Source: Planctomycetota bacterium (GTDB lineage: Bacteria > Planctomycetota > UBA1135). Taken from it: DNA of 64,000 nucleotides. Numbering within the stretch: the stretch's first letter is position 1; every line of letters starts with the position of its first letter. Under the pieces are notes generated by a model, which was not told the DNA's origin, did not search any database, and saw only the letters and a list, made by a program, of their open reading frames with translations. A program made the position numbers and the translations under genes. The stretch spans positions 1-64,000 of the forward strand of contig JASMMA010000013.1 in the NCBI GenBank assembly GCA_030748415.1, read 5' to 3'. Of this stretch, positions 35,838-45,471 are shown in pieces.

Positions 35838-36766
35838 ATTGAGTCGGGTCCTTTTTTATCGGTAAAAAGGGTCGGGTTCCGTATGCGGGCGAGGGTCACC
35901 TTTTCGCCGCGGGCGCGGAGTTCGTTGGCGTAGGCCTGTTGGCGGAGATAGAGGGGAAGCTGGTCAATATCGGGGGCGTTTTTGAGGAGCTCTTCCTGAG
36001 CATCCTTCCAATCGGCGGCCTCGGTGGACAATCGCAGAAGGGCCTTGATGGGGTCGCCTGTTGCAATGGTTTCCAAAACGGGAAGAACATTTTTTCGCAA
36101 CCGATTGCGCGCGGCGTAACTTGGATCTTGGTTGGTCGGATCTTCTGTCCAGGGAACGGCCCCCTCTTTTAATCGTTCACGAATATCAGAAGCTCGAAGC
36201 GAAAGAAGAGGGCGCCGGATTTCAATCGTTCGGCCTTCACCCTCACCTGATGGATTTGGAAGTTGAAAATCGCGCCGGGTTGGAATGCCAGCCAATCCTC
36301 GGAGACCCGTTCCGCGCATGATGCGAAGCAACACAGTTTCGGCAGAGTCATCAGCATGATGGGCCATCAATAAAAAGTCGGCACCGTACTCCTCTGCTAC
36401 TTGGGCCAGAATTCCATAGCGCGCGTTTCGCATTTGGTTTTCATTTCGCGCCGCATTCTGAAGAGTTCGGACCTCTGCATGGATTCCCATATCCAAAAGG
36501 CGCGCCACCGCATCAGCCGCCTCAGCAGCACTTCCGGAACGACTTCCATGATCCACCACGATGGCCATTCCCTCCAAGCCAGCCATCTGGGCAAATTCCA
36601 ACCATGTCCAGGCCAGAAATGTGGAGTCCGCCCCACCGGAGCATGCAAGCAGACACTTCGAGGCTTTCGGCCATGGAGCAAGGGCCTGGTATCCCTCAAG
36701 AAGCGAGCCCTCCAATTGGGGCGGAGCGGGTTTCGCAGAGTCGGTCACGAGCCTAGAATGCCCCAT
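35828..36766 (-). CDS. tilS: tRNA(Ile)-lysidine synthetase TilS
   Basis: 312 aa. TilS attaches lysine to C34 of the minor tRNA-Ile so that it reads AUA instead of AUG. The PP-loop SGGADS (43-48) and the following core (MAHHADDSAETVLLRIMRGTGLRGLAGI, given in part) are intact. The bacterial C-terminal tRNA-binding domains are absent, as in short TilS forms. The last ~17 residues (RNPTLFTDKKGPDSIGH) and the stop codon are encoded by dispersed repeats B2 and A5, not by conserved tilS sequence. The original 3' end was probably replaced. Confidence 0.9.
   Translation of the reverse strand: MGHSRLVTDSAKPAPPQLEGSLLEGYQALAPWPKASKCLLACSGGADSTFLAWTWLEFAQMAGLEGMAIVVDHGSRSGSAAEAADAVARLLDMGIHAEVRTLQNAARNENQMRNARYGILAQVAEEYGADFLLMAHHADDSAETVLLRIMRGTGLRGLAGIPTRRDFQLPNPSGEGEGRTIEIRRPLLSLRASDIRERLKEGAVPWTEDPTNQDPSYAARNRLRKNVLPVLETIATGDPIKALLRLSTEAADWKDAQEELLKNAPDIDQLPLYLRQQAYANELRARGEKVTLARIRNPTLFTDKKGPDSIGH
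35841..35880 (-). repeat. Family-B dispersed repeat (copy B2)
   Basis: On the minus strand this reads GAACCCGACCC, TTTTTACCGATAAAAA, GGACCCGACTC: the same core as B1 and B3. It is fully inside the tilS reading frame and abuts the A5 repeat end. Confidence 0.8.
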
Positions 36767-36822
36767 TCCCCCTCAGCTTGGAAGCCCTTTCAGCTGTAAA
36801 ACCCCAATTAATACCCAAACCC

Positions 36823-37830
36823 ATGGCCATTCGCATTGCCATCAACGGTTTCGGCCGCATCGGTCGAAATGTCTTCCGCATCATGCAGACTCGTAGCGAC
36901 GACTTTGAAGTTGTCGCAATCAACGATCTGACCGACCCAGCAACCCTTGCGCATCTCCTCCGCTACGACACGGTCGGTGGCCGCTTCGACGGTACCGTAG
37001 AAGTCGGCGACGGCGAACTGGTTGTGAACGGTAAGCCATTGAGGGCTCTCGCCGAACGCGACCCCTCCAATTTGCCCTGGGGCGATTTGAATATTGACTT
37101 TGTCATTGAGGCCACTGGAATCTTCGCAACTCGCGAAGCTTGCCAAAAGCACATCGATGCCGGCGCTAAGAAAGTTTTGTTGACCGTACCGCCAAAGGAC
37201 GCAATCGACAACATGGTTGTTTTGGGCGTGAACGATGAAGACCTCAAAGGTGATGACAAAATTATCTCTAACGCTTCATGCACAACAAACTGTTTGGCTC
37301 CTATCGCCAAAGCATTGCACAACGCCTTTGGTATTCGCCGCGGTCTCATGACCACGACCCACGCCTACACCAACGACCAACGGATTCTGGATTTGCCTCA
37401 CGGTGATTTGCGCCGCGCTCGTGCTGCAGCTCAAAACATTATCCCGACTTCGACCGGCGCCGCGCGTGCTGTTGGAAAAGTCTTGCCCGAGTTGAACGGA
37501 AAGCTGGACGGCATGTCCATGCGGGTACCTGTTCCCAATGGCTCCGTTGTGGACCTCGTGGCAGTGCTTGACAAAGAGGTCACAATTGCTGATGTCAATA
37601 ACGCAATCAAAGCTTGCGCCGATGGCGAAATGAAGGGTGTGCTTGAGTACTCCGAAGACCCGCTTGTTTCGAGCGACATTCTTCAAAACCCACACTCTTC
37701 CATTTTTGATGCGAAGTCCACCATGGTCATGGATTCAAACATGGTCAAGGTTGTGTCCTGGTACGACAACGAGTGGGGTTACTCCAACCGAGTTTGCGAT
37801 TTGGCTTTCAAGTCGCACAACCTCGGCTGA
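36823..37830 (+). CDS. gap: Glyceraldehyde-3-phosphate dehydrogenase, type I
   Basis: 335 aa from the ATG at 36823, the normal start (INGFGRIGRN). The catalytic cysteine is in SNASCTTNCLAP (~residue 152), with the partner His in the region after DLRRAR. The residue after the nucleotide-binding strand is Asp (VAINDLTD), which favours NAD over NADP. It oxidises glyceraldehyde 3-phosphate in glycolysis and is followed 46 bp later by pgk on the same strand, so the two consecutive steps are co-transcribed. Confidence 0.96.
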   Translation: MAIRIAINGFGRIGRNVFRIMQTRSDDFEVVAINDLTDPATLAHLLRYDTVGGRFDGTVEVGDGELVVNGKPLRALAERDPSNLPWGDLNIDFVIEATGIFATREACQKHIDAGAKKVLLTVPPKDAIDNMVVLGVNDEDLKGDDKIISNASCTTNCLAPIAKALHNAFGIRRGLMTTTHAYTNDQRILDLPHGDLRRARAAAQNIIPTSTGAARAVGKVLPELNGKLDGMSMRVPVPNGSVVDLVAVLDKEVTIADVNNAIKACADGEMKGVLEYSEDPLVSSDILQNPHSSIFDAKSTMVMDSNMVKVVSWYDNEWGYSNRVCDLAFKSHNLG

Positions 37831-37876
37831 GTCATCGCCACTTGTTGAGTAAGCGCTCCTCTTTGAAGCGAATCGA

Positions 37877-39052
37877 ATGACACGCACTCTCTCTGAGCTG
37901 GATTTTTCTGGCAAGCGCGCTTTTGTTCGCGTGGACTTCAATGCCCCAATGCAAGATGGGGCAATCACTGACGATACTCGGATTCAAGCGGCATTGCCCA
38001 CCCTGCGTGCAATTTTAAATTCGGGTGGAAGTGCAGTCGTCGCCTCCCATCGCGGCCGACCCAAGGGTGAAATCGTTGAAGATTTACGCATGGCCCCAAT
38101 TGCGACCCACCTTCAGGTTTTGCTCGGAGAAAAGGTTGTAGTCAAGCATGTCGCTGATGTCGCAGGGAATGAAGCTCAAGCTGCTGCATCTGGATTAAAA
38201 TCGGGCCAGGTTTTGGTGCTTGAAAACTTGCGCTTTGATGCTGGTGAAACTGCAAACGATTCTGAGTTGTCGTCTGCTTTGGCAAGTCTTGCAGATTGCT
38301 TCGTGCAAGATGCATTCGGAACTTGCCACCGCGCACACGCATCAACTGCAGGCGTTCCGAGTTTAATGAAAGAAAAAGCCGCTGGCTTGTTACTCCAAAA
38401 AGAAATGGATGCCTTCCATCACGCCTTTGCTAAGCCGGAGCGCCCCCTAGTTGCAATAATTGGCGGTGCAAAAGTAAGCGACAAAATTGTAGTGTTGGAA
38501 AACTTGCTCGATAAAGTCGATGAGGTCCTGATTGGTGGCGGAATGGCCTACACATTCTTGCGCGCTCAAGGGATTGGGATTGGCGCAAGCCTATGCGAAG
38601 AAGATCGCCTCGACACCGCAAGGTCCGTTCTTGAGCAATGTGAAAATCGAGGGATTAAATTGCATTTGCCTAGCGATCATGTTTGCGCCGATCGTTTCGC
38701 AGAAGATGCCGAGATACGAGTGCAAAGCCCGATGGTGCCCGATGGTTGGATGGGCTTAGATATTGGACCTGAAACTCAAAAACGATACGCCGAAGTCATT
38801 TCCGCCGCGGGAACTGTTGTTTGGAATGGCCCAATGGGTGTCTTTGAAATGGAACCATTCCGCGCTGGAACAGCCTGCATTGCAAGCGCTGTTGCTGAAA
38901 GCGACTGCATGTCCGTAGTAGGCGGAGGAGACTCCGTTGCCGCAATTAAACTTGTGGGCGCAAGTGAAAAAGTGAGCCACATTTCTACTGGTGGAGGGGC
39001 CTTCCTCGAAATGCTCGAAGGCAAAGAGCTCCCAGGTATTGGGGCTCTTTAG
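37877..39052 (+). CDS. pgk: Phosphoglycerate kinase
   Basis: 391 aa, full length. Conserved features: [13 protein letters not shown] at the N-terminus, the basic patch RGRPKG, the hinge region with [11 protein letters not shown], and the C-terminal nucleotide loop [12 protein letters not shown] ... [13 protein letters not shown]. It transfers the acyl phosphate of 1,3-bisphosphoglycerate to ADP. It converges on the beta-helix gene with a 4-bp overlap. Confidence 0.97.
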   Translation: MTRTLSELDFSGKRAFVRVDFNAPMQDGAITDDTRIQAALPTLRAILNSGGSAVVASHRGRPKGEIVEDLRMAPIATHLQVLLGEKVVVKHVADVAGNEAQAAASGLKSGQVLVLENLRFDAGETANDSELSSALASLADCFVQDAFGTCHRAHASTAGVPSLMKEKAAGLLLQKEMDAFHHAFAKPERPLVAIIGGAKVSDKIVVLENLLDKVDEVLIGGGMAYTFLRAQGIGIGASLCEEDRLDTARSVLEQCENRGIKLHLPSDHVCADRFAEDAEIRVQSPMVPDGWMGLDIGPETQKRYAEVISAAGTVVWNGPMGVFEMEPFRAGTACIASAVAESDCMSVVGGGDSVAAIKLVGASEKVSHISTGGGAFLEMLEGKELPGIGAL

Positions 39053-40587
39053 TGAACTGTAACTTCTAGGCCGTTGCTTAGGGTAGCAGTTGTAATGTCC
39101 AAGGCTTGGAACCAAAAACTGCGGCCCGTGTAGCGTGGGGGCAGAAAGTTGTCTGACCAAGCGGTGCCGCCAGGGTCGGCAATCAAGCTCGGTAGGAAAC
39201 CAATCGGTGGAGTGAGGTAAACCGTTCCGTAAATGGATGCGAATGGGTCAGCACCATAAAAGGAGAAAGCGATGTCCACGATGCCCGAAGGAGTTGCCCC
39301 TGTCAGGGTTAGTCTGGCAACATCATTTGCCACAACATTGGATGCTGAGAGCCATGGTTGGAAGAGGGGACTTGAAAAATCGACAATTCCCAAGATCGGG
39401 TCATCAACTCCATGGTGAATCGTGCCCTCAATAGAGGCTGCATCCAATACACCCCATGAATTCCAAGTTGCAGAAATGGGATCGTCGCAATTCACAAGAG
39501 CAATGTTGTGATCGATGTTTGCCGAGAAATTGTTCGCGGTGGCTTCCGACCCGCCAATGGCCAAATCAACGACCCAAGTTTGCTGGCCGACAGTTTCATC
39601 CATCAAGATGCCCGTACCCAACCCAGAAAATTCATTTCCTTGAACGCTTCCATGGACATCGTTGTAACCCCAAGGCGACAAATCAGTCAGCGCGTAGATT
39701 CCATAGGAACCTGCGCGGCCTTCCCCAAGAAATTGGTTATTCCAAATGTCTGAGTGTCCATTTGAACCAAAGAAGGAAATCCCCCACCTGTTTCGAACGA
39801 ATCGGTTGTCAGTAATGGCAACATCGGCATTGATAGCAATAAGCTGCACGCCTTGTTCACAATCATAGAAATCGGAGCTGCTAATAGATGTCGGGGCGTT
39901 TGTTCCATTGCACAGAACTCCTAATAAGGAACTTTCTACGCGGTTGTTCAGCAATGTGCCTGAAGAGCCAGCATGAGTAGAAATGCCAATCCCGCAATCT
40001 TCGGCTAAGTTGTTTTGAATAATTCCGCTTGCGGAATAGAACATAAAACCTGCCGATTCGAGTCCGACACCAGATGCGTTTTTCGCGACGCTGTCCTCGA
40101 ACAAATGCCCGCTCCCACGGGAAGCATAAATCGCTCGGTGTAAAACATTTCGAACTTCACAACGGCGGACCGTTAGGTTATTCCAATCACCGGCACTGTA
40201 GTTGGAGATGATTCCATTGCGCGCATCAATTCCACCTGCAAGGGAAGGGTTGTCGCCATCAAAAATTAAATCTTCTAGAACAACATTGTCTGCGACAATC
40301 TTGCAACATTGAGTTGTCGTGGTGACTTGGGAACCAAACCCAACCCCAGGATCGTGGGTTGCTGGGTAAATCAATACACTTCCGGGGGTGTCAGCGCGGA
40401 TGGTTACCGATTCTCGAACCGCCAAGTCTTCAACATAAGTTCCAGGCATCACCAAAATCAGATCACCGGGAAGAGAAGCATCAATTGCAGCTTGAATGGT
40501 GAGGTAGTTTCCGCCCCCAGACGAGTCCACGATTAAAGTAGATGACGGGGAAGGGAAAGATAGCAGCGAAAGGACGAGCAAGAACAT
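39049..40587 (-). CDS. Secreted right-handed parallel beta-helix protein
   Basis: 512 aa. A signal peptide (MFLLVLSLLSFPSPSSTLIV) precedes the start of a NosD/pectate-lyase-like beta helix (GNYLTIQAAIDASLPGDLILVMPGTY, in part). Many short repeating turns follow up to about residue 370 (for example NNRVESSLLGVL and ITDNRFVRNRWGISFFGSNG). The C-terminal ~110 residues are a separate domain ending FWFQALDITTATLSNGLEVT, a style seen repeatedly in secreted proteins of marine Planctomycetota. It may bind or cleave polysaccharide; no catalytic residues can be named. Confidence 0.75.
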   Translation of the reverse strand: MFLLVLSLLSFPSPSSTLIVDSSGGGNYLTIQAAIDASLPGDLILVMPGTYVEDLAVRESVTIRADTPGSVLIYPATHDPGVGFGSQVTTTTQCCKIVADNVVLEDLIFDGDNPSLAGGIDARNGIISNYSAGDWNNLTVRRCEVRNVLHRAIYASRGSGHLFEDSVAKNASGVGLESAGFMFYSASGIIQNNLAEDCGIGISTHAGSSGTLLNNRVESSLLGVLCNGTNAPTSISSSDFYDCEQGVQLIAINADVAITDNRFVRNRWGISFFGSNGHSDIWNNQFLGEGRAGSYGIYALTDLSPWGYNDVHGSVQGNEFSGLGTGILMDETVGQQTWVVDLAIGGSEATANNFSANIDHNIALVNCDDPISATWNSWGVLDAASIEGTIHHGVDDPILGIVDFSSPLFQPWLSASNVVANDVARLTLTGATPSGIVDIAFSFYGADPFASIYGTVYLTPPIGFLPSLIADPGGTAWSDNFLPPRYTGRSFWFQALDITTATLSNGLEVTVH

Positions 40588-40635
40588 GGGGCCTCCAAGG
40601 GAATGGAAAGAAACCGAACCCTTTGATTGTACCCC

Positions 40636-40908
40636 TTATTCTCGAAGTGTGTCGCTTACCTTTTCGGCCTGGTCCCTCACTTTGTCCATGGCCTTGTCAA
40701 TCCCATCGCGGGTGCCCTCAGGGCCCTGAATTAGGTAGGAGGCCAGGATTGCAACAACGAGCAGGATTGCAATTGCGGCAAAAACCTTCAGGGTTTTGCG
40801 CATGATTAGGAGGAGAACGGCAGCGACAACGAGCCCCAGTACAACGGTGATAATGGGTTGGTGGTGGTACTGCTCAATGAGCCACTGGAGAAGTGGTGGT
40901 GTCGCCAT
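40636..40908 (-). CDS. Small two-span membrane protein of unknown function
   Basis: 90 aa from the ATG at 40908. Two hydrophobic segments (ITVVLGLVVAAVLLLIM and FAAIAILLVVAILASYLIQ) are joined by a short basic turn (RKTLK), followed by an amphipathic, charged tail (DKAMDKVRDQAEKVSDTLRE). No family was recognised. It is divergent from rpe with 80 bp between the starts, so both promoters must lie there. Confidence 0.6.
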   Translation of the reverse strand: MATPPLLQWLIEQYHHQPIITVVLGLVVAAVLLLIMRKTLKVFAAIAILLVVAILASYLIQGPEGTRDGIDKAMDKVRDQAEKVSDTLRE

Positions 40909-40988
40909 GGAAATCAGCATAACCCAAGCCGTGAAAATTGAAAAAAAGGGGGGGCAGGAATGGGATGGGGTGCAGATATCCTGCGGTC

Positions 40989-41633
40989 ATGGGCCTTCCT
41001 ACACTCATTGCCCCCTCTCTCCTTGCCTCGAATTTCACCCGCTTGGCTGCTGAACTTAAGCGCGCGGAAGCCGCCGGCGCGGATTGGCACCATGTGGATG
41101 TCATGGATGGGCACTTTGTCCCCAACTTGAGCATTGGGCTGCCCGTTGTTTCGGCAATCAAAGAAGAGGCCAGGATTCCGCTCGATGTTCACTTGATGAT
41201 TGAAAACCCGATTGAGTGGGCAGAGCGGTATGCGGAAGCGGGTGCTGATATTTTGAGTTTCCATTACGAAGCTGCAGAGGGCAACTTTGAAGCGACTCTG
41301 GAAACTTATAAGGCAACTGGAAAACTGATTGGTGTTGCAGTGAATCCACCGTGTGGAGTGGAGCCCTTGAAGGATTACCTTGGCGAATTGGATATGGTAC
41401 TTGTGATGTCCGTTCACGCGGGTTTTGGTGGGCAATCCTTTATGCCCGAAGTACTCTCCAAAGCACAACAACTCCGCGAGTGGGGCTTTGCAGGAAACAT
41501 TGAAATGGATGGTGGAATCAATGGGAAAAACTCCGCTGACTGCCTCTCCGCTGGCGCGAACGCTCTCGTTGCAGGAACTTACTTGTTTCGCGCTGACAAC
41601 ATGTCTCAAGCTTTGTCAGGAATGCGCGGTTGA
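40989..41633 (+). CDS. rpe: Ribulose-phosphate 3-epimerase
   Basis: 214 aa TIM barrel, from the ATG at 40989 where the family N-terminus begins (APSLLASNFTRL). Metal and catalytic residues lie in HVDVMDGHFVPNLSIG and HLMIENP, and the phosphate-binding loop is in MDGGIN/VAGTYLF. It interconverts ribulose and xylulose 5-phosphates in the pentose phosphate pathway. The 3' end overlaps the convergent DAHP synthase gene by 28 bp. Confidence 0.95.
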   Translation: MGLPTLIAPSLLASNFTRLAAELKRAEAAGADWHHVDVMDGHFVPNLSIGLPVVSAIKEEARIPLDVHLMIENPIEWAERYAEAGADILSFHYEAAEGNFEATLETYKATGKLIGVAVNPPCGVEPLKDYLGELDMVLVMSVHAGFGGQSFMPEVLSKAQQLREWGFAGNIEMDGGINGKNSADCLSAGANALVAGTYLFRADNMSQALSGMRG

Positions 41634-42646
41634 GCATGTAAGCGCCGACCAATAGCGGCCGCCATCACTCGCGCTTCGGCAACAATCTGAACAAGCTCCC
41701 CTTCCAATAAAGCTTGGTCGGCATCTGAGCGCGCCTGACTCGGATCAGGATGAACTTCCACCGCAATTCCATCAGCCCCAACCGCAACGGATGCCCGCGA
41801 TAGCGGAGTAATCAAACTCGCAATACCCGCTGCATGGGCTGGGTCCACAATCACAGGAAGGTGTGTAATCTCCCGCAAAAGAGGGAGAATCGTTAGGTCC
41901 AAGGTATTCCGTGTCGCTCTCTCAAATGTACGGATTCCGCGTTCGCACAAAACAACTCCCTGGCACCCGCCTGCCAACAAATACTCCGCGCTGTATAGCC
42001 ACTCATCAACAGTTGCCGCAAGTCCGCGCTTCAACAAAACTGGCTTCCCTACTTCGGCAATCGCTTTCAACAGCGTAAAGTTTTGCATATTTCGTGCGCC
42101 CACTTGCAAACAGTCAATGTCGTGCTCCACAAATGGTCCAACATGTGCCGCGTCCATAATCTCAGACACAACTGGAAGGCCGACCTTCTCTCCTGCATCT
42201 TTCAATTTCCGTAAACCTTCCTTCCCAAATCCCTGAAAAGAATAAGGCGATGTGCGAGGCTTATACGCACCACCTCGCAAAATGTGGGCTCCGCCGCGCT
42301 TCACTTGAATCGCGGCCTCTTCCATAAGGTGATCCACCGAGCATGGGCCCGCAATGATGCTGACTTCACCAGCGCCCAACCGCACACCTCCCACATCGGC
42401 AACACTTGGAGCTTCTCGAAAACTCCGGTCGGCCAAGCGCCAGGCCCCTTTTGGAGTTACCGTACTTTCAACTCGCTCGTGAGATTCAATTTCCGCCTGA
42501 AGTGTCGGCGAAACTTTATCCACCGCGGCAAAGATGGGGCGGAATGATTCAGGCGAAAGAATGGTACGCACCCCTTCGGACTCCAAACGCTCGCGCACAG
42601 CTTGTACTTCAGCTGCGACCGTTCCTGGCTGAAAACGAATAATCAT
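41606..42646 (-). CDS. aroF: 3-deoxy-7-phosphoheptulonate synthase (DAHP synthase, I-beta type)
   Basis: 346 aa from the ATG at 42646, which overlaps the preceding stop by 4 bp. The N-terminal ~75 residues form a ferredoxin-like (ACT-like) regulatory domain, followed by the TIM barrel with IAGPCSVDH, GGAYKPRTSPYSFQG and CERGIRTFE. The metal ligands Cys, His, Glu and Asp are in place. It condenses phosphoenolpyruvate and erythrose 4-phosphate in the first step of aromatic synthesis. Its position at the end of the trp operon ties pathway entry to tryptophan control. Confidence 0.93.
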   Translation of the reverse strand: MIIRFQPGTVAAEVQAVRERLESEGVRTILSPESFRPIFAAVDKVSPTLQAEIESHERVESTVTPKGAWRLADRSFREAPSVADVGGVRLGAGEVSIIAGPCSVDHLMEEAAIQVKRGGAHILRGGAYKPRTSPYSFQGFGKEGLRKLKDAGEKVGLPVVSEIMDAAHVGPFVEHDIDCLQVGARNMQNFTLLKAIAEVGKPVLLKRGLAATVDEWLYSAEYLLAGGCQGVVLCERGIRTFERATRNTLDLTILPLLREITHLPVIVDPAHAAGIASLITPLSRASVAVGADGIAVEVHPDPSQARSDADQALLEGELVQIVAEARVMAAAIGRRLHAQPRIPDKA

Positions 42647-42861
42647 TTTTCTCCTCCGCACCCGCGCGACATCGCTTCAAGGATTTCTTCTAGAACCCTC
42701 GCATCAAATGGCCCCTCTGTTCGGCGAAGAAGATCTTCGCTCCGCGGCTGGCGACCGGGGTCATCCATGGGAAAGTCGGCAAGTAAGCGGGCGCGCTCCT
42801 GAAGGAGATTCACCAAGGCGCGGTCAATGTGGAAGAGTTGGTTTCTGGAAGATGGGTCCAT
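42643..42861 (-). CDS. Chorismate-mutase-like (AroQ-type) small protein, probably degenerate
   Basis: 72 aa. It matches the AroQ helix-1 pattern (RNQLFHIDRALVNLLQERARL) and a short third helix. Aligned by eye to the E. coli P-protein mutase, the equivalent of R11 is kept, while R28 and K39, both needed for catalysis, are replaced by Ala and Asp-like residues. The loop normally holding R51/E52 reads PRSEDLL. I infer that it may be a regulatory partner of the downstream DAHP synthase rather than an active mutase. It overlaps trpA by 1 bp and aroF by 4 bp. Confidence 0.6.
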   Translation of the reverse strand: MDPSSRNQLFHIDRALVNLLQERARLLADFPMDDPGRQPRSEDLLRRTEGPFDARVLEEILEAMSRGCGGEK

Positions 42862-43652
42862 CAGTTCAATCCCTGAAGGAGTTCGCGAAGAAAAGAATCG
42901 GCTTCTTGTGCCGGATGATTAGATTCATGCAGTCGTTGAACGAGAGCCGTTCCAACGATTGCAAGGTCGGCGTGTTGCACTGCAGCGCGCACACTCTCTG
43001 CACTAGAAATTCCAAAGCCAACCGCAATCGGCGCCGATGAAAGTTCTCTGGCGCGTTTGAGGAAACTTTGTGTTTCTTCGCCGAAGGTAGTTCCCGCTCC
43101 CGTAACACCGACGCGGCCAACAACATAAAGAAAGCCGCGCGCACGCGCGCCTGCTTCCTGAATGCGTTCATCCGATGATGTGGGTGCGGCAAAGAAAACG
43201 GGGCACAATCCTGATGATGAACATGCCTCTTCAAGCATGGCCCCCTCTTCAAGTGGGATATCGGGAACGATAAGCGCATCTCCACCTGATTCCCCAACGC
43301 GTTTCGCAGTTTCAATAAACCCATGCCGAACAAGCGGGTTTGCATAGGACATTACCGCAACGGGAACTTGCCCACCTTCGGCACGGAATCGAGCAAGCAT
43401 TTCAAGAGCATTATCCAAACTCGCGCCCGCCTCGAGGGCACGCTCAGATGCAGCTTGCAAAACTGGCCCGTCCGCTATGGGGTCCGAGAAAGGAATCCCT
43501 AACTCAATGCACGAAGCGCCCGCTTGGTCCAAAGCATGAAGGACCGACAAGGTCGTTTCCAATCCTCCATCGCCAGCAGTGACATAGGGAGCTACTCCTG
43601 CACACTTGTTTGCCCGAAGCTCCGCCATTTTTTTCGTGAGGCGGTTGTTCAT
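42861..43652 (-). CDS. trpA: Tryptophan synthase alpha subunit
   Basis: 263 aa. Catalytic Glu and Asp are seen in [19 protein letters not shown]. The later segments [15 protein letters not shown] and the phosphate loop [12 protein letters not shown] are present. It cleaves indole-3-glycerol phosphate to indole, which is channelled to TrpB. It overlaps trpB by 4 bp. Confidence 0.96.
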   Translation of the reverse strand: MNNRLTKKMAELRANKCAGVAPYVTAGDGGLETTLSVLHALDQAGASCIELGIPFSDPIADGPVLQAASERALEAGASLDNALEMLARFRAEGGQVPVAVMSYANPLVRHGFIETAKRVGESGGDALIVPDIPLEEGAMLEEACSSSGLCPVFFAAPTSSDERIQEAGARARGFLYVVGRVGVTGAGTTFGEETQSFLKRARELSSAPIAVGFGISSAESVRAAVQHADLAIVGTALVQRLHESNHPAQEADSFLRELLQGLN

Positions 43653-44839
43653 AACTCCTCCCCCGCCCGAAGGGCAAACACGCTTGCCAAATCTTTATCC
43701 CCACGGCCGGACAGGTTCACTAAAACGCGCTTCCCGGCAAGTTGCTTACGATTACTCCGCACCCAACCTAAAGCATGGCTGGATTCAAGGGCAGGAATAA
43801 TTCCCTCCGTTTGCGCCAAGGCATCAAAAGCTTCCAACGCTTCATCATCAGTACACCAAGCGTATTGCGAGCGGCTCAAGGCATGAAGTTCGGCATGTTC
43901 GGGCCCGACTGCTGGGTAATCCAAACCTGCACTCACCGAATGGGTAGGAAGGATTTGGCCGCCATCATCTTGCAGGAGCCAAGTGCGACAACCATGGAGG
44001 ATTCCAGGTTCACCGCCGGAAAAACGAGCGGCGTGGTTTCCAGTTTCGATTCCATCGCCACCAGCTTCTACACCAATAAGATCAACAGAATCATCACCAA
44101 CAAACGAACGGAAGATGCCAATGGCATTTGAACCTCCACCCACACAAGCAACAACCACATCGGGCAAACCACCAGCCTGTTTTTGAATTTGCTCTCTAGC
44201 CTCCTCCCCAATCACTTGTTGAAACCCAGCAACCAATGCAGGGAATGGGTGCGGGCCCAAAGCCGAACCCAAAAGGTAATGCGCATCTGGATCACTTACC
44301 CACGCTCGCATCGCTTCGTTAATAGCGTCCTTGAGTGTCTTCTGACCGTGGTGGACCACCTCCAATCGCGCACCCAACAATTCCATTCGAAGAGCGTTCG
44401 GTTTTTGACGAGTTGCATCGACCTCTCCCATATAAATCACGCATTCCAAACCCAAGAGAGCACAAACGGTGGCAGTCGCAACACCGTGTTGCCCTGCTCC
44501 TGTTTCAGCAAGGATTCGAGTCTTACCCATTTTTTTTGCGAGTAGTGCTTGGCCAAGGGCATTGTTCAGTTTGTGCGCGCCGGTATGCAAAAGGTCCTCG
44601 CGCTTCAGAAACAACTCGCAGCCCAACTCTTCACTCATACGGCGCGCATGGGTCAAAGGAGTTGCGCGACCTGCGTAATTACAAAGCAAACCATGGAGCT
44701 CGTTTTGGAAATCTTCGGCTTGACCTATTTCCTTCCATGCAGAATCCAGCTCTAACAATGAAGCCATCAAAGTTTCAGGGGCAAAGGAACCGCCAAAGTC
44801 CCCAAACCAGGGCCCGCGTTGGGTCGAATGTGCACTCAT
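43649..44839 (-). CDS. trpB: Tryptophan synthase beta subunit (TrpB1 type)
   Basis: 396 aa, PLP-dependent. The Schiff-base lysine is in [13 protein letters not shown], the catalytic Glu in [13 protein letters not shown], and the PLP phosphate loop in [10 protein letters not shown]. It joins indole and serine to make tryptophan. It overlaps trpF and trpA by 4 bp each. Confidence 0.97.
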   Translation of the reverse strand: MSAHSTQRGPWFGDFGGSFAPETLMASLLELDSAWKEIGQAEDFQNELHGLLCNYAGRATPLTHARRMSEELGCELFLKREDLLHTGAHKLNNALGQALLAKKMGKTRILAETGAGQHGVATATVCALLGLECVIYMGEVDATRQKPNALRMELLGARLEVVHHGQKTLKDAINEAMRAWVSDPDAHYLLGSALGPHPFPALVAGFQQVIGEEAREQIQKQAGGLPDVVVACVGGGSNAIGIFRSFVGDDSVDLIGVEAGGDGIETGNHAARFSGGEPGILHGCRTWLLQDDGGQILPTHSVSAGLDYPAVGPEHAELHALSRSQYAWCTDDEALEAFDALAQTEGIIPALESSHALGWVRSNRKQLAGKRVLVNLSGRGDKDLASVFALRAGEEL

Positions 44840-45471
44840 GAAGTTAGCTCCTGAAAGGATGTTGCAGCGTTTTGAATGTACGAAACAAGAAGTTCATTGT
44901 CTTTGATTCCGGGCCCAGACTCTAAACCAGAAGAGGCATCCACTCCAACGGGTTGTACTTGGCGAATAGCGTTTTGGACATTTTCGGGATGGAGCCCTCC
45001 CGCCAAAAGGCAGGGTGCGTGTGCGGCGAGTTGGGCAGCAAGGTCAAAATCTACCTGAAGACCCGTACCGCCTGCGCCGGATGGATGGTCCAGGACAAAA
45101 GCCTCGGCAACATCCGCCCAAAGGGCAAGTTCTTGAAGACCATCTGGGTCAACCGCGATGCGGCGCCAAATGGGGAATGGAAATCCGTTCCAATCTTCGG
45201 GAGACTCGGCACCGCAAAGTTGGACAGTATTCAAACTGGCCTCGGCGCAAAATCGGGAAACTTCTTGGGGGCTGTTGTCCACAAATACTCCAACCTTGCG
45301 AACTGACTCCGAAAGTGCAGAGCTTATCCTTGTAGCAACTTCAACAGATATGCATCGCGGCGAGGATGCAACAGCCACAAAACCAAAAGCGTCGGCGCCT
45401 GATTCCAAAGCTAATTGGACATCTTCAACTCGAGTGAGTCCACACACTTTGATTCTGGGAAGCTCAGACAC
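44836..45471 (-). CDS. trpF: Phosphoribosylanthranilate isomerase
   Basis: 211 aa TIM barrel. The catalytic Cys lies in IKVCGLTR and the catalytic Asp in the strand after it ([10 protein letters not shown]); the phosphate loop is [11 protein letters not shown] and VDASSGLE. It is a separate gene rather than fused to trpC. It overlaps trpC by 8 bp. Confidence 0.95.
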   Translation of the reverse strand: MSELPRIKVCGLTRVEDVQLALESGADAFGFVAVASSPRCISVEVATRISSALSESVRKVGVFVDNSPQEVSRFCAEASLNTVQLCGAESPEDWNGFPFPIWRRIAVDPDGLQELALWADVAEAFVLDHPSGAGGTGLQVDFDLAAQLAAHAPCLLAGGLHPENVQNAIRQVQPVGVDASSGLESGPGIKDNELLVSYIQNAATSFQELTS

